Below, piece by piece: positions 6,770-15,640 of a stretch of 64,000 bases of DNA (positions are counted from its first letter, which is position 1; every line of letters starts with the position of its first letter). The stretch covers positions 1 through 64,000 of the forward strand of contig NZ_VSSR01000071.1 in assembly GCF_008123515.1 (NCBI RefSeq). Reading direction: 5' to 3'. A program made the translations under genes and the position numbers. Origin of the DNA: Bradyrhizobium cytisi (GTDB lineage Bacteria; Pseudomonadota; Alphaproteobacteria; Rhizobiales; Xanthobacteraceae). A model generated the notes under the pieces. It was not told the DNA's origin. It made no database searches and worked only from the letters and a program-made list of their open reading frames with translations.

Positions 6770-8929
6770 ATGGCTGAACGGTCTTTTGCTCGCGAGGTCG
6801 AGGATCTCCGGCTCGGCAACGGCGACACCTTTCGCGGCGAAGGCATCCTCGCCATCACCAAGGCGCTACTGCAATCCGGCGTCGCCTATGTCGGCGGCTA
6901 CCAGGGTTCGCCGATCTCGCACCTGATGGACGTGCTCGCCGACGCCAAGGACGTGCTCGACGATCTCGGCGTCGTGTTCCAGAGCTCCGCCAACGAGGCG
7001 GCCGCGGCGGCGATGCTGTCGGCGTCGGTGATGTATCCCCTGCGCGGCGCGGTTGCGTGGAAGTCCACCGTCGGCACCAACGTGGCCTCCGACGCGCTCG
7101 CCAATCTCGCCTCGGGCGGCGTCACCGGCGGCACCATGATCATCGTCGGCGAGGATTATGGCGAAGGCTCCTCGATCATGCAGGAGCGCACGCATGCGTT
7201 TGCGATGAAATCGCAGATCTGGCTGCTCGATCCCCGCCCCGATCATGAGTGCATCGTCAATCTGATCGAAAAGGGTTTTGAGCTCTCCGAGTTCTCGAAC
7301 ACGCCTGTCATGCTCGAGGTGCGTGTTCGCGCCTGTCACATGCACGGCAGCTTCGCCTGCAAGGACAACCGCAAGCCGGCTCACACCATCAAGGACGCGC
7401 TCAACAATCCCAGGCGCGACGTCAACCGCATCGTGCTGCCGCCGGCGGCCTATGAGCACGAGCAGGAGAAGATCAAGACGCGGATGCCCGCGGCGGTTGG
7501 ATTCGTCCGCGACAATAAACTGAACGAGTGGATGGGGCCGACGCAGGGCAAGGTCGGCATCATCATGCAGGGCGGCATGTACAACAATGTCATCCGCGCG
7601 CTGCAATATCTCGGACTGTCGGACGCCTATGGCAATACGCAAGTCCCGCTCTACGTCATGAACGTCACCTACCCCGTGATCGACACCGAGGTTGCCGAGT
7701 TCTGTGCCGGCAAGGAGGCCGTCCTGATCGTCGAGGAAGGCCAGCCGGAATATCTGGAGCAGGCCATCAACACGGTCCTGCGGCGCAAGGACATCCAGGC
7801 GCGCGTCCATGGCAAGGACGTGCTGCCGATGGGCGGCGACTACACCGCGCAGGTTCTGCTCGGCGGCGTCAGGGAGTTTTTGGAGAAGACCGAACCTCGG
7901 CTGCTCGGCAACCGTCCGCCGGCGCCGGACGCAACTCCCGTGCTCAATCACCCCGCGGTCGAGAGGCTGAAGCAGGTGGTGCCAGCACGCCCGCCCGGGC
8001 TCTGCACTGGATGTCCGGAGCGGCCGATCTTCGCCGCGATGAAGCTGGTCGAGGAAGAGCTTGGTCAGCACCACGTCTCGGCCGACATCGGCTGCCATCT
8101 GTTCTCGATCCTGCCGCCGTTCAATATCGGCGCGACCACGATGGGCTTCGGCCTCGGTCCGGCCTCGACCTCGGCCTTCAACGTCAAGGCCGACAAGCGC
8201 TCGATCGCGGTGATGGGCGACGGCGGCTTCTGGCACAACGGATTGACCAGCGGCATCGGCAATGCCGTGTTCAACAAGCATGACGGCGTCTTCGTCATCG
8301 TCGATAATTTCTACACCTCGGCCACCGGCGGTCAGGACATCCTGTCGTCGCGCGCGACCAACAAGCGGCGCGACACCAATAACTCCATCGTCAAGGCCGT
8401 GAAGGGCATCGGCGGCCAATGGGTGCGCCAGCTCGACCGCACCTACGACGTCGGCAAGATGCGCGACACGCTGAAGGAGGCGCTGACGACCAAGGACGAA
8501 GGTCCCAAGGTCATCGTCGCCTCCTCCGAATGCATGCTGAACAAGCAGCGCCGCGTGAAGCCGCAGATGAACAAGGCGATCAAGGACGGATTGCGCACCG
8601 TCAAGGAGCGCTTCGGCGTCGACGAGGACGTCTGCACCGGCGATCACGCCTGCATCCGGCTCTCGGGCTGCCCGTCGCTGTCGGTGAAGCAGCTCGACGA
8701 TCCCCTGCGCGACGATCCGGTTGCCGCGATCGATAATTCCTGCGTCGGATGTGGCAATTGCGGCGAGGTCGCGGAAGCCGCCGTGCTCTGCCCCTCGTTC
8801 TACCGTGCCGACGTCATTCATAATCCGACGCGCTGGGACAGCTTCAAATCGAAGGTCGCCATGACCGTGATCGGCTGGCTGCAGCGGCGGCGCGACCGGC
8901 GTCGTCCCGCGCTCGAGGCGCTGGCATGA
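6770..8929 (+). CDS. iorA: Indolepyruvate ferredoxin oxidoreductase, alpha subunit
   Basis: 719 residues carrying the pyrimidine-binding domain at the N-terminus, the thiamine diphosphate-binding domain (GDGGFWHNGLTSGIGN near residue 483) and a C-terminal iron-sulfur domain. With the next gene it oxidatively decarboxylates an aryl-pyruvate such as indole-3-pyruvate to the aryl-acetyl-CoA, passing electrons to ferredoxin. The start follows GGAGGG by four bases. The cluster motifs are unusual: the first reads CTGDHACIRLSGCP (from residue 622), with Asp where archaeal enzymes have the second Cys; the second is CVGCGNCGEVAEAAVLCP (from residue 658), with extra residues before the last Cys. The stop overlaps iorB (ATGA). 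Confidence 0.93.
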   Translation: MAERSFAREVEDLRLGNGDTFRGEGILAITKALLQSGVAYVGGYQGSPISHLMDVLADAKDVLDDLGVVFQSSANEAAAAAMLSASVMYPLRGAVAWKSTVGTNVASDALANLASGGVTGGTMIIVGEDYGEGSSIMQERTHAFAMKSQIWLLDPRPDHECIVNLIEKGFELSEFSNTPVMLEVRVRACHMHGSFACKDNRKPAHTIKDALNNPRRDVNRIVLPPAAYEHEQEKIKTRMPAAVGFVRDNKLNEWMGPTQGKVGIIMQGGMYNNVIRALQYLGLSDAYGNTQVPLYVMNVTYPVIDTEVAEFCAGKEAVLIVEEGQPEYLEQAINTVLRRKDIQARVHGKDVLPMGGDYTAQVLLGGVREFLEKTEPRLLGNRPPAPDATPVLNHPAVERLKQVVPARPPGLCTGCPERPIFAAMKLVEEELGQHHVSADIGCHLFSILPPFNIGATTMGFGLGPASTSAFNVKADKRSIAVMGDGGFWHNGLTSGIGNAVFNKHDGVFVIVDNFYTSATGGQDILSSRATNKRRDTNNSIVKAVKGIGGQWVRQLDRTYDVGKMRDTLKEALTTKDEGPKVIVASSECMLNKQRRVKPQMNKAIKDGLRTVKERFGVDEDVCTGDHACIRLSGCPSLSVKQLDDPLRDDPVAAIDNSCVGCGNCGEVAEAAVLCPSFYRADVIHNPTRWDSFKSKVAMTVIGWLQRRRDRRRPALEALA

Positions 8930-10485
8930 GAGACGAGACGGTCCGGCTCGCGCTGCCTGCCGCCGGTGAAGCGACCGAGCGGCCGATCTCGCTCGCGATC
9001 GTCGCGATGGGCGGCCAGGGCGGCGGCGTGCTGACCGACTGGATCGTTCAGCTCGCCGAGAACCACGGCTGGGTCGCGCAATCGACCTCGGTGCCCGGTG
9101 TCGCCCAGCGCACCGGCGCTACGATCTACTACATCGAGACGATGCCGCCGCTCGATGGCCGCAAGCCGATCCTGTCGCTGATGCCGACACCCGGCGACGT
9201 CGACGTGGTGATGGCCGCGGAGTTCATGGAGGCCGGCCGATCCATCCTGCGCGGCCTCGTGACGCCGGATCGCACCACGCTGATCGCCTCCAACCACCGG
9301 TCGTTTGCGATCGGCGAGAAGATCGCGCCGGGCAACGGCATTGCCGATGGCGGTGCCGTCACCGGTGCCATCGGGGTTGCCGCCAAGACCGAGATCATCT
9401 TCGACTTGAACGCGCTGGCGATCGCGCATGGCAGCGTCATTTCGGCCGCGATGTTCGGCGCGCTCGCGGCGGCCGGTGTGCTGCCGTTCAGCCGCGACAG
9501 CTATCTCGACGTGATCCGCGCAGGTGGGAAAGGCGCGAAGGCCAGCATCGAGACTTTTGAGGCCGCCTTTGACCAGGTCAAGACCGGCGCCGCCGACGTT
9601 GCCGCGCCGGCGCAAGCCAGACAGGCCGTCCCCTCTCCCGCAACGCGCGATCCGGATCTCGCCGGCCTCGTCGCGAGATTGAATCAGGAGCTGCCCGAAC
9701 CAGTGCTCGCCATGGCACGCGCGGGCTTGCGGAAGGTGGTCGACTTCCAGGACGTCGCCTATGGCGGCGAATATCTCGACATCCTCAGAACGTTGCACGC
9801 GGCCGACCGAAACGCCGGCGGTGGCGCGCACGCTTATGCCTTCACGCAGGCCGCGGCAAAATACCTGGCCAACGCCATGAGCTATGACGATGTCATCCGC
9901 GTCGCCGACCTCAAGACTCGCGCCGGTCGCCGCGCGCGCATCGAGAGCGAGCTCGAGATGTCGCAGGGCCAAGTGCTCCAGACCACCGAGTTCATGCATC
10001 CCCGCATGGAGGAGGTCATGGGCATGCTGCCCGCGGGCCTCAGTCGCTGGCTTGGCACCAAGCCGCGCCTGCTCGGCTGGCTCGATCGCCGCGTCAACCG
10101 GGGACGCCGGGTGCGAACCTACTCGCTGCCCTGGTTCCTGGCGCTCTATGTCGTGGGCGGACTGCGCGGCCTGCGCCGCCGCTCGCTGCGTCACGCCATC
10201 GAGACGGCGCACCGGGACGGATGGCTCAAGGCCGCAACCGACGCGGTCGGCACCAATTACCAGCTCGGCGTCGAGATCCTGCAATGCCGACGCCTCGTGA
10301 AAGGCTATTCCGATACCCACGCCAGAGGCCTGTCGAAATTCGACCGGACGCTCGCGGCCATCAAGCTGGTCGAGCGACGCGACGATGCCGCCGATTGGGC
10401 GCGCCGCCTGCGGGAGGCCGCGCTGAAGGACAGCGCCGGCAAGGAGCTCGATGGCGTGATCCAGACCATCAAGACTTTTGCATGA
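8926..10485 (+). CDS. iorB: Indolepyruvate oxidoreductase, beta subunit with C-terminal extension
   Basis: 519 residues. The first ~190 are the 2-oxoacid:ferredoxin oxidoreductase gamma-type domain (AIVAMGGQGGGVLTDWIVQ and SVPGVAQRTGATIYYIE are typical). The remaining ~300 residues form an extension found in the larger proteobacterial IorB proteins, function unclear. It is translationally coupled to iorA and to the following MarR gene (ATGA at both junctions). The pair is the only oxidoreductase in this operon, so the two genes plus two regulators form one rightward unit. Partner ferredoxin is not encoded nearby. Confidence 0.92.
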   Translation: MRDETVRLALPAAGEATERPISLAIVAMGGQGGGVLTDWIVQLAENHGWVAQSTSVPGVAQRTGATIYYIETMPPLDGRKPILSLMPTPGDVDVVMAAEFMEAGRSILRGLVTPDRTTLIASNHRSFAIGEKIAPGNGIADGGAVTGAIGVAAKTEIIFDLNALAIAHGSVISAAMFGALAAAGVLPFSRDSYLDVIRAGGKGAKASIETFEAAFDQVKTGAADVAAPAQARQAVPSPATRDPDLAGLVARLNQELPEPVLAMARAGLRKVVDFQDVAYGGEYLDILRTLHAADRNAGGGAHAYAFTQAAAKYLANAMSYDDVIRVADLKTRAGRRARIESELEMSQGQVLQTTEFMHPRMEEVMGMLPAGLSRWLGTKPRLLGWLDRRVNRGRRVRTYSLPWFLALYVVGGLRGLRRRSLRHAIETAHRDGWLKAATDAVGTNYQLGVEILQCRRLVKGYSDTHARGLSKFDRTLAAIKLVERRDDAADWARRLREAALKDSAGKELDGVIQTIKTFA

Positions 10486-10973
10486 CAGCACTCAAAGAGA
10501 ACATTGTTCCCGTCCCCGGGCAGATTGAAACCCGGCTGTGGCTGCAATTGCTGTCGCTGCATGGCGAACTGTTCGCGTCGCTGAGTGCGATGCTGAACTC
10601 CGAGTTCGGCTTGTCGCTCGCAAAATTCGACGTGCTGGCCCAGCTCGATCGTTACAGGGACGGCCTCGCGCTCGGGCAATTGTCGCAGAACCTGAAAGTC
10701 ACCGGCGGCAATGTCTCGGGGCTGGTGCAGCGTCTGCTCGCCGACGGCCTCATCAGCAGGGAAATGTCGAGCGAGGACCGGCGGTCCTTCATCGTGCGCC
10801 TGACGCCGAAAGGCGAAGCGCTGTTCAGGAAGGCCGCCGACGTCCACAAGAAGCATCTCGGCAAACGGTTCGAGAACGTTTCGGCCCGGGAGCTGGACGG
10901 CGCGCTGTCCGTGCTGAAATCGCTTTCTTCAAAACTTCATACCGAGACCAAGAAGCAAAGTCGCAAGAGATAA
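10482..10973 (+). CDS. MarR-family transcriptional regulator 1
   Basis: 163 residues. The winged helix covers about residues 45-115: helix-turn-helix LALGQLSQNLKVTGGNVSGLVQRLLADGLI followed by the wing SSEDRRSFIVRLTPKGEALF, which is diagnostic of MarR proteins. These dimers repress promoters and release on binding small aromatic acids. The ATG overlaps the iorB stop, and its own stop shares a base with the next MarR start (TAATG). The likely targets are the palindromes at 6741-6754 and 16611-16624. It differs clearly in sequence from the following MarR gene, so the two are not a recent duplication. Confidence 0.92.
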   Translation: MTALKENIVPVPGQIETRLWLQLLSLHGELFASLSAMLNSEFGLSLAKFDVLAQLDRYRDGLALGQLSQNLKVTGGNVSGLVQRLLADGLISREMSSEDRRSFIVRLTPKGEALFRKAADVHKKHLGKRFENVSARELDGALSVLKSLSSKLHTETKKQSRKR

Positions 10974-11455
10974 TGGCCAGAGAATCCAAGAGCAGATGGA
11001 AGTCGGGTCCGCCCAGGACAAGGGACCAGCTGCAAACCTACATCCCGTATCTGTTCAACCGGCTCGCCAATCGCTGGAACCTCGATCAGAACCGCGACCT
11101 GAGCGAGCACGGCGTCAACAATGTCGTGTTCCGGACGCTGTCGGTCCTGTTCATCTACAAGACCCTCACCGTCAACGAGGTCGCCGTTCTCGCGGTGACC
11201 GAGCAGTCGACCGCGAGCCGCATGGTCGAGTCCATGGTGTCGTCGGGCCTCGTCAAGCGCGAGATCGCCGAGGAAGACCAGCGCCGCCGCGTCGTGGGAC
11301 TGACGCCGGACGGCGAAGCGCTGCTGCGCAAGATCTGGCCGATCATGGCGAACAATTACGACAAGCTGATCGAAGGCATCGAGCCTGATGACATCGAGGT
11401 CTGTGCGCGGGTGCTGGCCAAGATGGTCGAGAATATCCGCCAGAACCAGATCTGA
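10973..11455 (+). CDS. MarR-family transcriptional regulator 2
   Basis: 160 residues with a basic N-terminus. The winged helix is evident as LTVNEVAVLAVTEQSTASRMVESMVSSGLV followed by the wing AEEDQRRRVVGLTPDGEALL. It is the last gene of the rightward iorAB operon and ends only four bases from the convergent SDR stop (11460), leaving no room for a conventional terminator. Two adjacent, dissimilar MarR genes inside one catabolic locus recall the iad auxin-degradation loci. One may sense substrate while the other modulates; which binds which promoter cannot be told from sequence. Confidence 0.92.
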   Translation: MARESKSRWKSGPPRTRDQLQTYIPYLFNRLANRWNLDQNRDLSEHGVNNVVFRTLSVLFIYKTLTVNEVAVLAVTEQSTASRMVESMVSSGLVKREIAEEDQRRRVVGLTPDGEALLRKIWPIMANNYDKLIEGIEPDDIEVCARVLAKMVENIRQNQI

Positions 11456-11459
11456 AGAA

Positions 11460-12188
11460 CTATGGACCGAGGCCGACAAGGCTGGTGCCGCCGCAGACAT
11501 AGAGCACCTGGCCGGTGACGAAATCGGAGCGGTCGTCGAGGAAGAACTCGATCGCGTGCGCGACATCCTCGCGCGAACCGAGCCGCCCGACCGGGACATT
11601 GCGCGCCATCCGCTCCTGCTGCTCGGAGCCCTTGGGGACGATGCCCCAGAAATTGTCGGTCAGGATCGGCCCCGGTGCGACGACATTCACGGTGATGCCG
11701 CTCGCGGCAAGCTCCAGCGCCCAGGTCCGCGCCATGCCATGCACGCCGGCCTTGGTCGCAGAATAGGCCGAGCGCGTCGCCGCGCCCATCGCAGCACGCG
11801 AGCTGACGAATACGATGCGTCCGAAGCGGCGCGCACGCATCCCCTCCAGCGCGGCCTGGGTCAGCAGCATCGGTGCGCCCAGGTGCAGCTGCGCCAGCAT
11901 CAGAATGTCTTCCGGCTTGGCATCGGGCAGCAGGTTCGGCAGGATCACGCCGGCGTTGTGCACGAGGCGATCGACGGCGTGATCCCGGCAGATTTCTTGC
12001 GCGATCTCGCGTGTCGCCTCGATGGAGGAGAGATCAGCGCAATAGGCCGCGAGCAGATCATGCGTCCAGGTTGGCTTCTCCAGCCCGACCGAGACCACGC
12101 GCTGCCCGCGCTCGAGGAGCTTTTTCGCCAGCGCCTCGCCGATCCCCGAATTGCCGCCGGTGATGAGTGTCGTGCGGGTCTCGCTCAT
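11460..12188 (-). CDS. Short-chain dehydrogenase/reductase
   Basis: 242 residues from the ATG; a TTG two codons earlier is possible. The Rossmann motif TGGNSGIGEALA is at the N-terminus and the catalytic Ser and Tyr-x3-Lys appear in VSSRAAM and YSATKAG. The NAG motif VHNAGVILP and the C-terminal PGPILTDNFW are also standard for classical SDRs. It probably oxidises or reduces an alcohol/ketone intermediate with NAD(P). The gene starts two bases after the CoA-ligase stop and is the last of the leftward Rieske-oxygenase operon. Substrate is unknown. Confidence 0.9.
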   Translation of the reverse strand: MSETRTTLITGGNSGIGEALAKKLLERGQRVVSVGLEKPTWTHDLLAAYCADLSSIEATREIAQEICRDHAVDRLVHNAGVILPNLLPDAKPEDILMLAQLHLGAPMLLTQAALEGMRARRFGRIVFVSSRAAMGAATRSAYSATKAGVHGMARTWALELAASGITVNVVAPGPILTDNFWGIVPKGSEQQERMARNVPVGRLGSREDVAHAIEFFLDDRSDFVTGQVLYVCGGTSLVGLGP

Positions 12189-12190
12189 GG

Positions 12191-13813
12191 TCAAACCTGC
12201 CGCTTCTTGAGGTCGCGCAGATCGAAGAAGGCGCCATCGCGCATTAGCCTTGCGACAACATCCTTCAGCCCGGCGCGCTGGATCTTCTCGGTTGCGGTCA
12301 GCGGCAGGCTGTCGACGAAGCAGATCCAGCCCGGCGCCTTGTAATAGGCCATCTGCACCAGGCTCCAGCGCACGATCTCTTCGGCGACCGCACGATCAGC
12401 GCCGGCCTGCTCGGTGATGATGACCGCTGCAACTTCGTCGCCGCGCACCTGATCGGGCGTGGCCGCAACCGCGGCCTGCCGGATCGCGGGATGGCGGTTG
12501 AGGACGGACTCGACCTCGACTGCGGCAATGTTCTCGCCGGATCGCCGGATCACGTTCTTCTTGCGATCGACGAAATGGAGATCGCCGTCCGCATCGCGCG
12601 ATACGATATCGCCAGTGTGCAACCAGCCGCCGTCCCACGCCTCGGCGGTCGCTTCCGGGTTCTTCAGGTACCCGCGGAAGAAGCCGTAGCGCGGATCCGC
12701 ACCGCCCCGCCGCACCAGCAGCTCGCCCGGCATTCCCACCGGCGCATCGTTGCCGCTGTCGTCGACGATACGAACGTCGATTTCGGGCGCCGGGCGGCCG
12801 AAGCAACTGGTGCCGATCTTGCGCGGCTCGACATTGGCGGCGATGACGCCACCGCTTCCGGTCTCCGTCATCGCCCAGGCCTCGAGCAGCGGAAAGCCGA
12901 AGCGCTGCTCGAATGGCGCATGCAGAAGCTTGTCGACGCCGGCGCCGAAGCCGAAGCGCACGGTGTGTGCGCGGTCCTGCTCCGAAGGCGGCGCACTCAT
13001 CAGCATCGAGGGCATCACCCCGAGATAATGCAGGCAGGTGGCGCGGCTGTCGCGGACGGAAGCCCACCAGGTGCGCGGGTGGAAGCGATCGAGCATGGTC
13101 AGGGTGCCGCCGACCGACAGCATCGCCATCAGCGACACCGCCATCGCGTTCATGTGAAACAGCGGCAGCGGCGTGATCATGCGCTCGCCGTCTGCCTTGA
13201 GGTCAATCAGCCCACCGACATCGCGATACCAGTTGCCGGAATGCAGGAAATAGGTGTTGGTGAGCACGCAGCCCTTGGGCTGTCCTGTTGTCCCCGACGT
13301 ATAGAGCAGCGCGCATTCGCTCGCCTCGCCTCCCACGGTCGAAGGTCGCGCCCCACCGAAGGGGACGGGAACCTCGTCCTGATCCGTCACCACCGGGATC
13401 GGTCGACCCGCCTGATGCGCCGCGGTCTCGACCTCGCCGCGCCGCTCGGCGAGGACGAACGCCGCATTCATCTCGGAATGCGCGACGATGTATTCGAGCT
13501 CGCTCAGCCGCAGATCCGGATTGATCGGCACCACGGAGACGCCGAGCGCGTTCAGCGCAAACCACAGCTCGATGAAAACAGGCCTGTTTTGGAGCAGCAA
13601 CCCGACCCGGTGGCCATCGCCATAGCCTCGGCTCGCAAATGCCGACCGCCAGTGCTCGACCCGATCGAGCATGGCGCGATAGGAGATCTCACCTGCCGCG
13701 ATGCCGTAGATGCCGGCCGTCTCCGGCAACACGTTGAGGAAGCCCGCCTCGCCTCGGCGCAGTGCGGTTTCACGGAAGCGGGCGTAGACTGTAGCGGTCA
13801 AGGCATTACTCAC
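12191..13813 (-). CDS. AMP-dependent acyl/aryl-CoA ligase
   Basis: 540 residues of the ANL adenylating superfamily. The AMP/ATP-binding motif LLYTSGTTGQPKGCVLTN, the A5-type region EAWAMTETGSGG, and the C-terminal hinge LHTGDIVSRDADGDLHFVDRKK (shown in part) are all intact; the catalytic C-terminal lysine lies near LPLTATEKIQRAGL. It would activate a carboxylic acid to its CoA thioester. The start is GTG, overlapping the dioxygenase beta-subunit stop (GTGA). A CoA step here matches the thioesterase at 2941-3378. Similarity in style is to crotonobetaine/benzoate-type ligases; the acid is unknown. Confidence 0.9.
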   Translation of the reverse strand: MSNALTATVYARFRETALRRGEAGFLNVLPETAGIYGIAAGEISYRAMLDRVEHWRSAFASRGYGDGHRVGLLLQNRPVFIELWFALNALGVSVVPINPDLRLSELEYIVAHSEMNAAFVLAERRGEVETAAHQAGRPIPVVTDQDEVPVPFGGARPSTVGGEASECALLYTSGTTGQPKGCVLTNTYFLHSGNWYRDVGGLIDLKADGERMITPLPLFHMNAMAVSLMAMLSVGGTLTMLDRFHPRTWWASVRDSRATCLHYLGVMPSMLMSAPPSEQDRAHTVRFGFGAGVDKLLHAPFEQRFGFPLLEAWAMTETGSGGVIAANVEPRKIGTSCFGRPAPEIDVRIVDDSGNDAPVGMPGELLVRRGGADPRYGFFRGYLKNPEATAEAWDGGWLHTGDIVSRDADGDLHFVDRKKNVIRRSGENIAAVEVESVLNRHPAIRQAAVAATPDQVRGDEVAAVIITEQAGADRAVAEEIVRWSLVQMAYYKAPGWICFVDSLPLTATEKIQRAGLKDVVARLMRDGAFFDLRDLKKRQV

Positions 13814-14286
13814 ATGAAGAGCTGGATGTTTCCGAACGGCGCATCAAAATTGACGAGATCGACGCGCTTGAGCTTGATCTTCAGGGCGTCACCGACCTCT
13901 ACGAATTCGTGCGACGCCCATCCCGAATAGCGCTCCAGCATGTCGCCGCGGGTCTCGGTGTAGATGTAGGACGTCCGCGCCTTGAATACGCCCGCAGCCG
14001 GGTCGCACGTCACGATGCGCGGCGCCTGGAGCAGATGGTGGCAGCGGCTCTTCGGCTTCTGGCTGAAGGTCCTCTCGCCGGCGAGACGCTCGACCCGCAC
14101 CTTGAGCAGCAGCAGGTCCTCGTACATCAGCGACGGCTGGAGCACCGGATCCTGCTGCTGCCATTCCAGCGGCATCCAGTAACGCCCCTCGGGGTGAAAC
14201 AGATCGAGCCACGCCTGCCATTGCATCGTGTCGAGAAATTCGGCCTCCCGGTAGATCAGGTCGGCGATCGTCTTCTCGGTGATCAT
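13810..14286 (-). CDS. Aromatic-ring-hydroxylating dioxygenase, beta subunit
   Basis: 158 residues of the NTF2-like fold used by small subunits of Rieske dioxygenases. The N-terminal EAEFLDTMQWQAWLDLFHPE and the conserved middle EDLLLLKVRVERLAG and SRCHHLLQAPRI are typical. It has a structural, substrate-shaping role beside the alpha subunit. Its start overlaps the alpha stop and its stop overlaps the CoA-ligase start, so all three are coupled. In the iad auxin pathway an equivalent alpha/beta pair with a reductase performs the first oxygenation; that correspondence is an inference. Confidence 0.93.
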   Translation of the reverse strand: MITEKTIADLIYREAEFLDTMQWQAWLDLFHPEGRYWMPLEWQQQDPVLQPSLMYEDLLLLKVRVERLAGERTFSQKPKSRCHHLLQAPRIVTCDPAAGVFKARTSYIYTETRGDMLERYSGWASHEFVEVGDALKIKLKRVDLVNFDAPFGNIQLFM

Positions 14287-15623
14287 TCGGCGGCCTCGAT
14301 GTGCTTGTCCATGTCCATGGTCATGAACTTGGCCCAGGCATGAAACTGGTTCCGCATCTGGCGCTCGGAGGTGCCGTTGATGACGGCGGTGACGTTCTGC
14401 TCTTCATTGCTCTCGTAGAGCCGCCGTAGATTGACCCATTGATTGCCGTTGGACTTCAGGCCTTCCTGCGCCCGCTCGTACATCTCCAGATCGTCGTGGC
14501 CGACGATCGAGGTCGGCGCATTGATGAAACGGTTGTACATCAGCGCGCGCTCGTAGAGCTTGTCGGGCGCGCCGACCAGACGATAGACCCAGCTCTCGAC
14601 CAACGTCCTGTCGACCGCGATCGGGATGAAGTTGCGCAGGATCTGGACGGCTCCCTTCACCATGATGTTGGGAAAATACACGGTGTTGTGCCTGACCTCG
14701 CCGAGAATTTCGTGCACCCGCGTCTCACCGTGAGCCGCGACCATCTGGTCGAGATAGCCCGGGATATCCGAATAGTTCGAATGGATGGAGTTGGCGACGC
14801 CGGTGTGGCCATGGCCGTTCGGCCAGATCCTGATGCCGCTCTGCTCGTAGAACTCGTACGGGCTCATGAAGGGACCGTAGAGCTGGACCGCCATCGGCGT
14901 TTCCGTGGAGCAGCCTTGCTCGCGCTTCCAGACCTTGACCGCGGTGCCGGCCGAGCTCTCATGCGCGACCATCGGATGGCAGGTGTCGGTCTGGTTCTCG
15001 ACCAGCATCTTCCAATTGCAGGTATGCATGTAGCGGATCGGCGTGGCCACGACGGCGAGCTTGCCCTCCGGGGAGCGGTCGACCATGTTGTCGATGGTCG
15101 AAAGGCTCTCGCCGAAATAGTCCTCGAAGGACACGCCGTTGTCGCTCAGTCGCGCGAAGATGAAATCGCGATAGATCACGACGTTCCTGACTTTCGACAG
15201 CCCCCCATTTGCCTGGGTGTCGCCAAAGCCGGTGCCCTCGTAGCCCTTCTTGAGCGGGATCGCGAGCAGCGACCCATCGGTCTTGAAAGACCAGGCGTGA
15301 TAGGGGCAACGGAAGAACTTACCGGTGTTGCCGCAGGGCTCGGACGCGATCTTCACGCCCTTGTGCGGACAGCGGTTGTAGAAGACGTGGATGGAGCCGT
15401 CGCTGTGGCGGCTCGCCAGCACCGGCTGCCGGCCGATATTGGCGGTGATGAAATCGCCGGGCTTTGCAAGCTGGCTCGCATGCCCGACATAGACCCAGCT
15501 GTTCGGGAACAGGTGCTCCATCTCGAGCTCGAAGACCTCGGGGTCGACATAGACGTCGCGGTGCACCTCGGCGTCGCGCACCAGCGCCGCAACCGCGTGG
15601 GCATTCCGTCCGTATTTCGCCAT
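14283..15623 (-). CDS. Rieske aromatic-ring-hydroxylating dioxygenase, alpha subunit
   Basis: 446 residues from the ATG with complement at 15621-15623, chosen because GAGGGAC lies just upstream; a start seven codons earlier (15644) would overlap the reductase stop. The Rieske [2Fe-2S] motif reads CPHKG then CPYHAW, and the mononuclear iron site is seen in ENQTDTCHPMVAHE. It inserts oxygen into an aromatic or indolic substrate using electrons from the adjacent reductase. The order reductase-alpha-beta-CoA ligase-SDR forms one operon. Length and motifs are those of benzoate/anthranilate-type oxygenases, and possibly an indole-3-acetate-attacking relative. Confidence 0.93.
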   Translation of the reverse strand: MAKYGRNAHAVAALVRDAEVHRDVYVDPEVFELEMEHLFPNSWVYVGHASQLAKPGDFITANIGRQPVLASRHSDGSIHVFYNRCPHKGVKIASEPCGNTGKFFRCPYHAWSFKTDGSLLAIPLKKGYEGTGFGDTQANGGLSKVRNVVIYRDFIFARLSDNGVSFEDYFGESLSTIDNMVDRSPEGKLAVVATPIRYMHTCNWKMLVENQTDTCHPMVAHESSAGTAVKVWKREQGCSTETPMAVQLYGPFMSPYEFYEQSGIRIWPNGHGHTGVANSIHSNYSDIPGYLDQMVAAHGETRVHEILGEVRHNTVYFPNIMVKGAVQILRNFIPIAVDRTLVESWVYRLVGAPDKLYERALMYNRFINAPTSIVGHDDLEMYERAQEGLKSNGNQWVNLRRLYESNEEQNVTAVINGTSERQMRNQFHAWAKFMTMDMDKHIEAAE

Positions 15624-15640
15624 TGCGTCCCTCGCCTCCC

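Noticed and set aside
6866-8821. Long minus-strand frame opposite iorA
   Set aside because: A composition by-product; the plus strand carries the TPP and iron-sulfur motifs of IorA.
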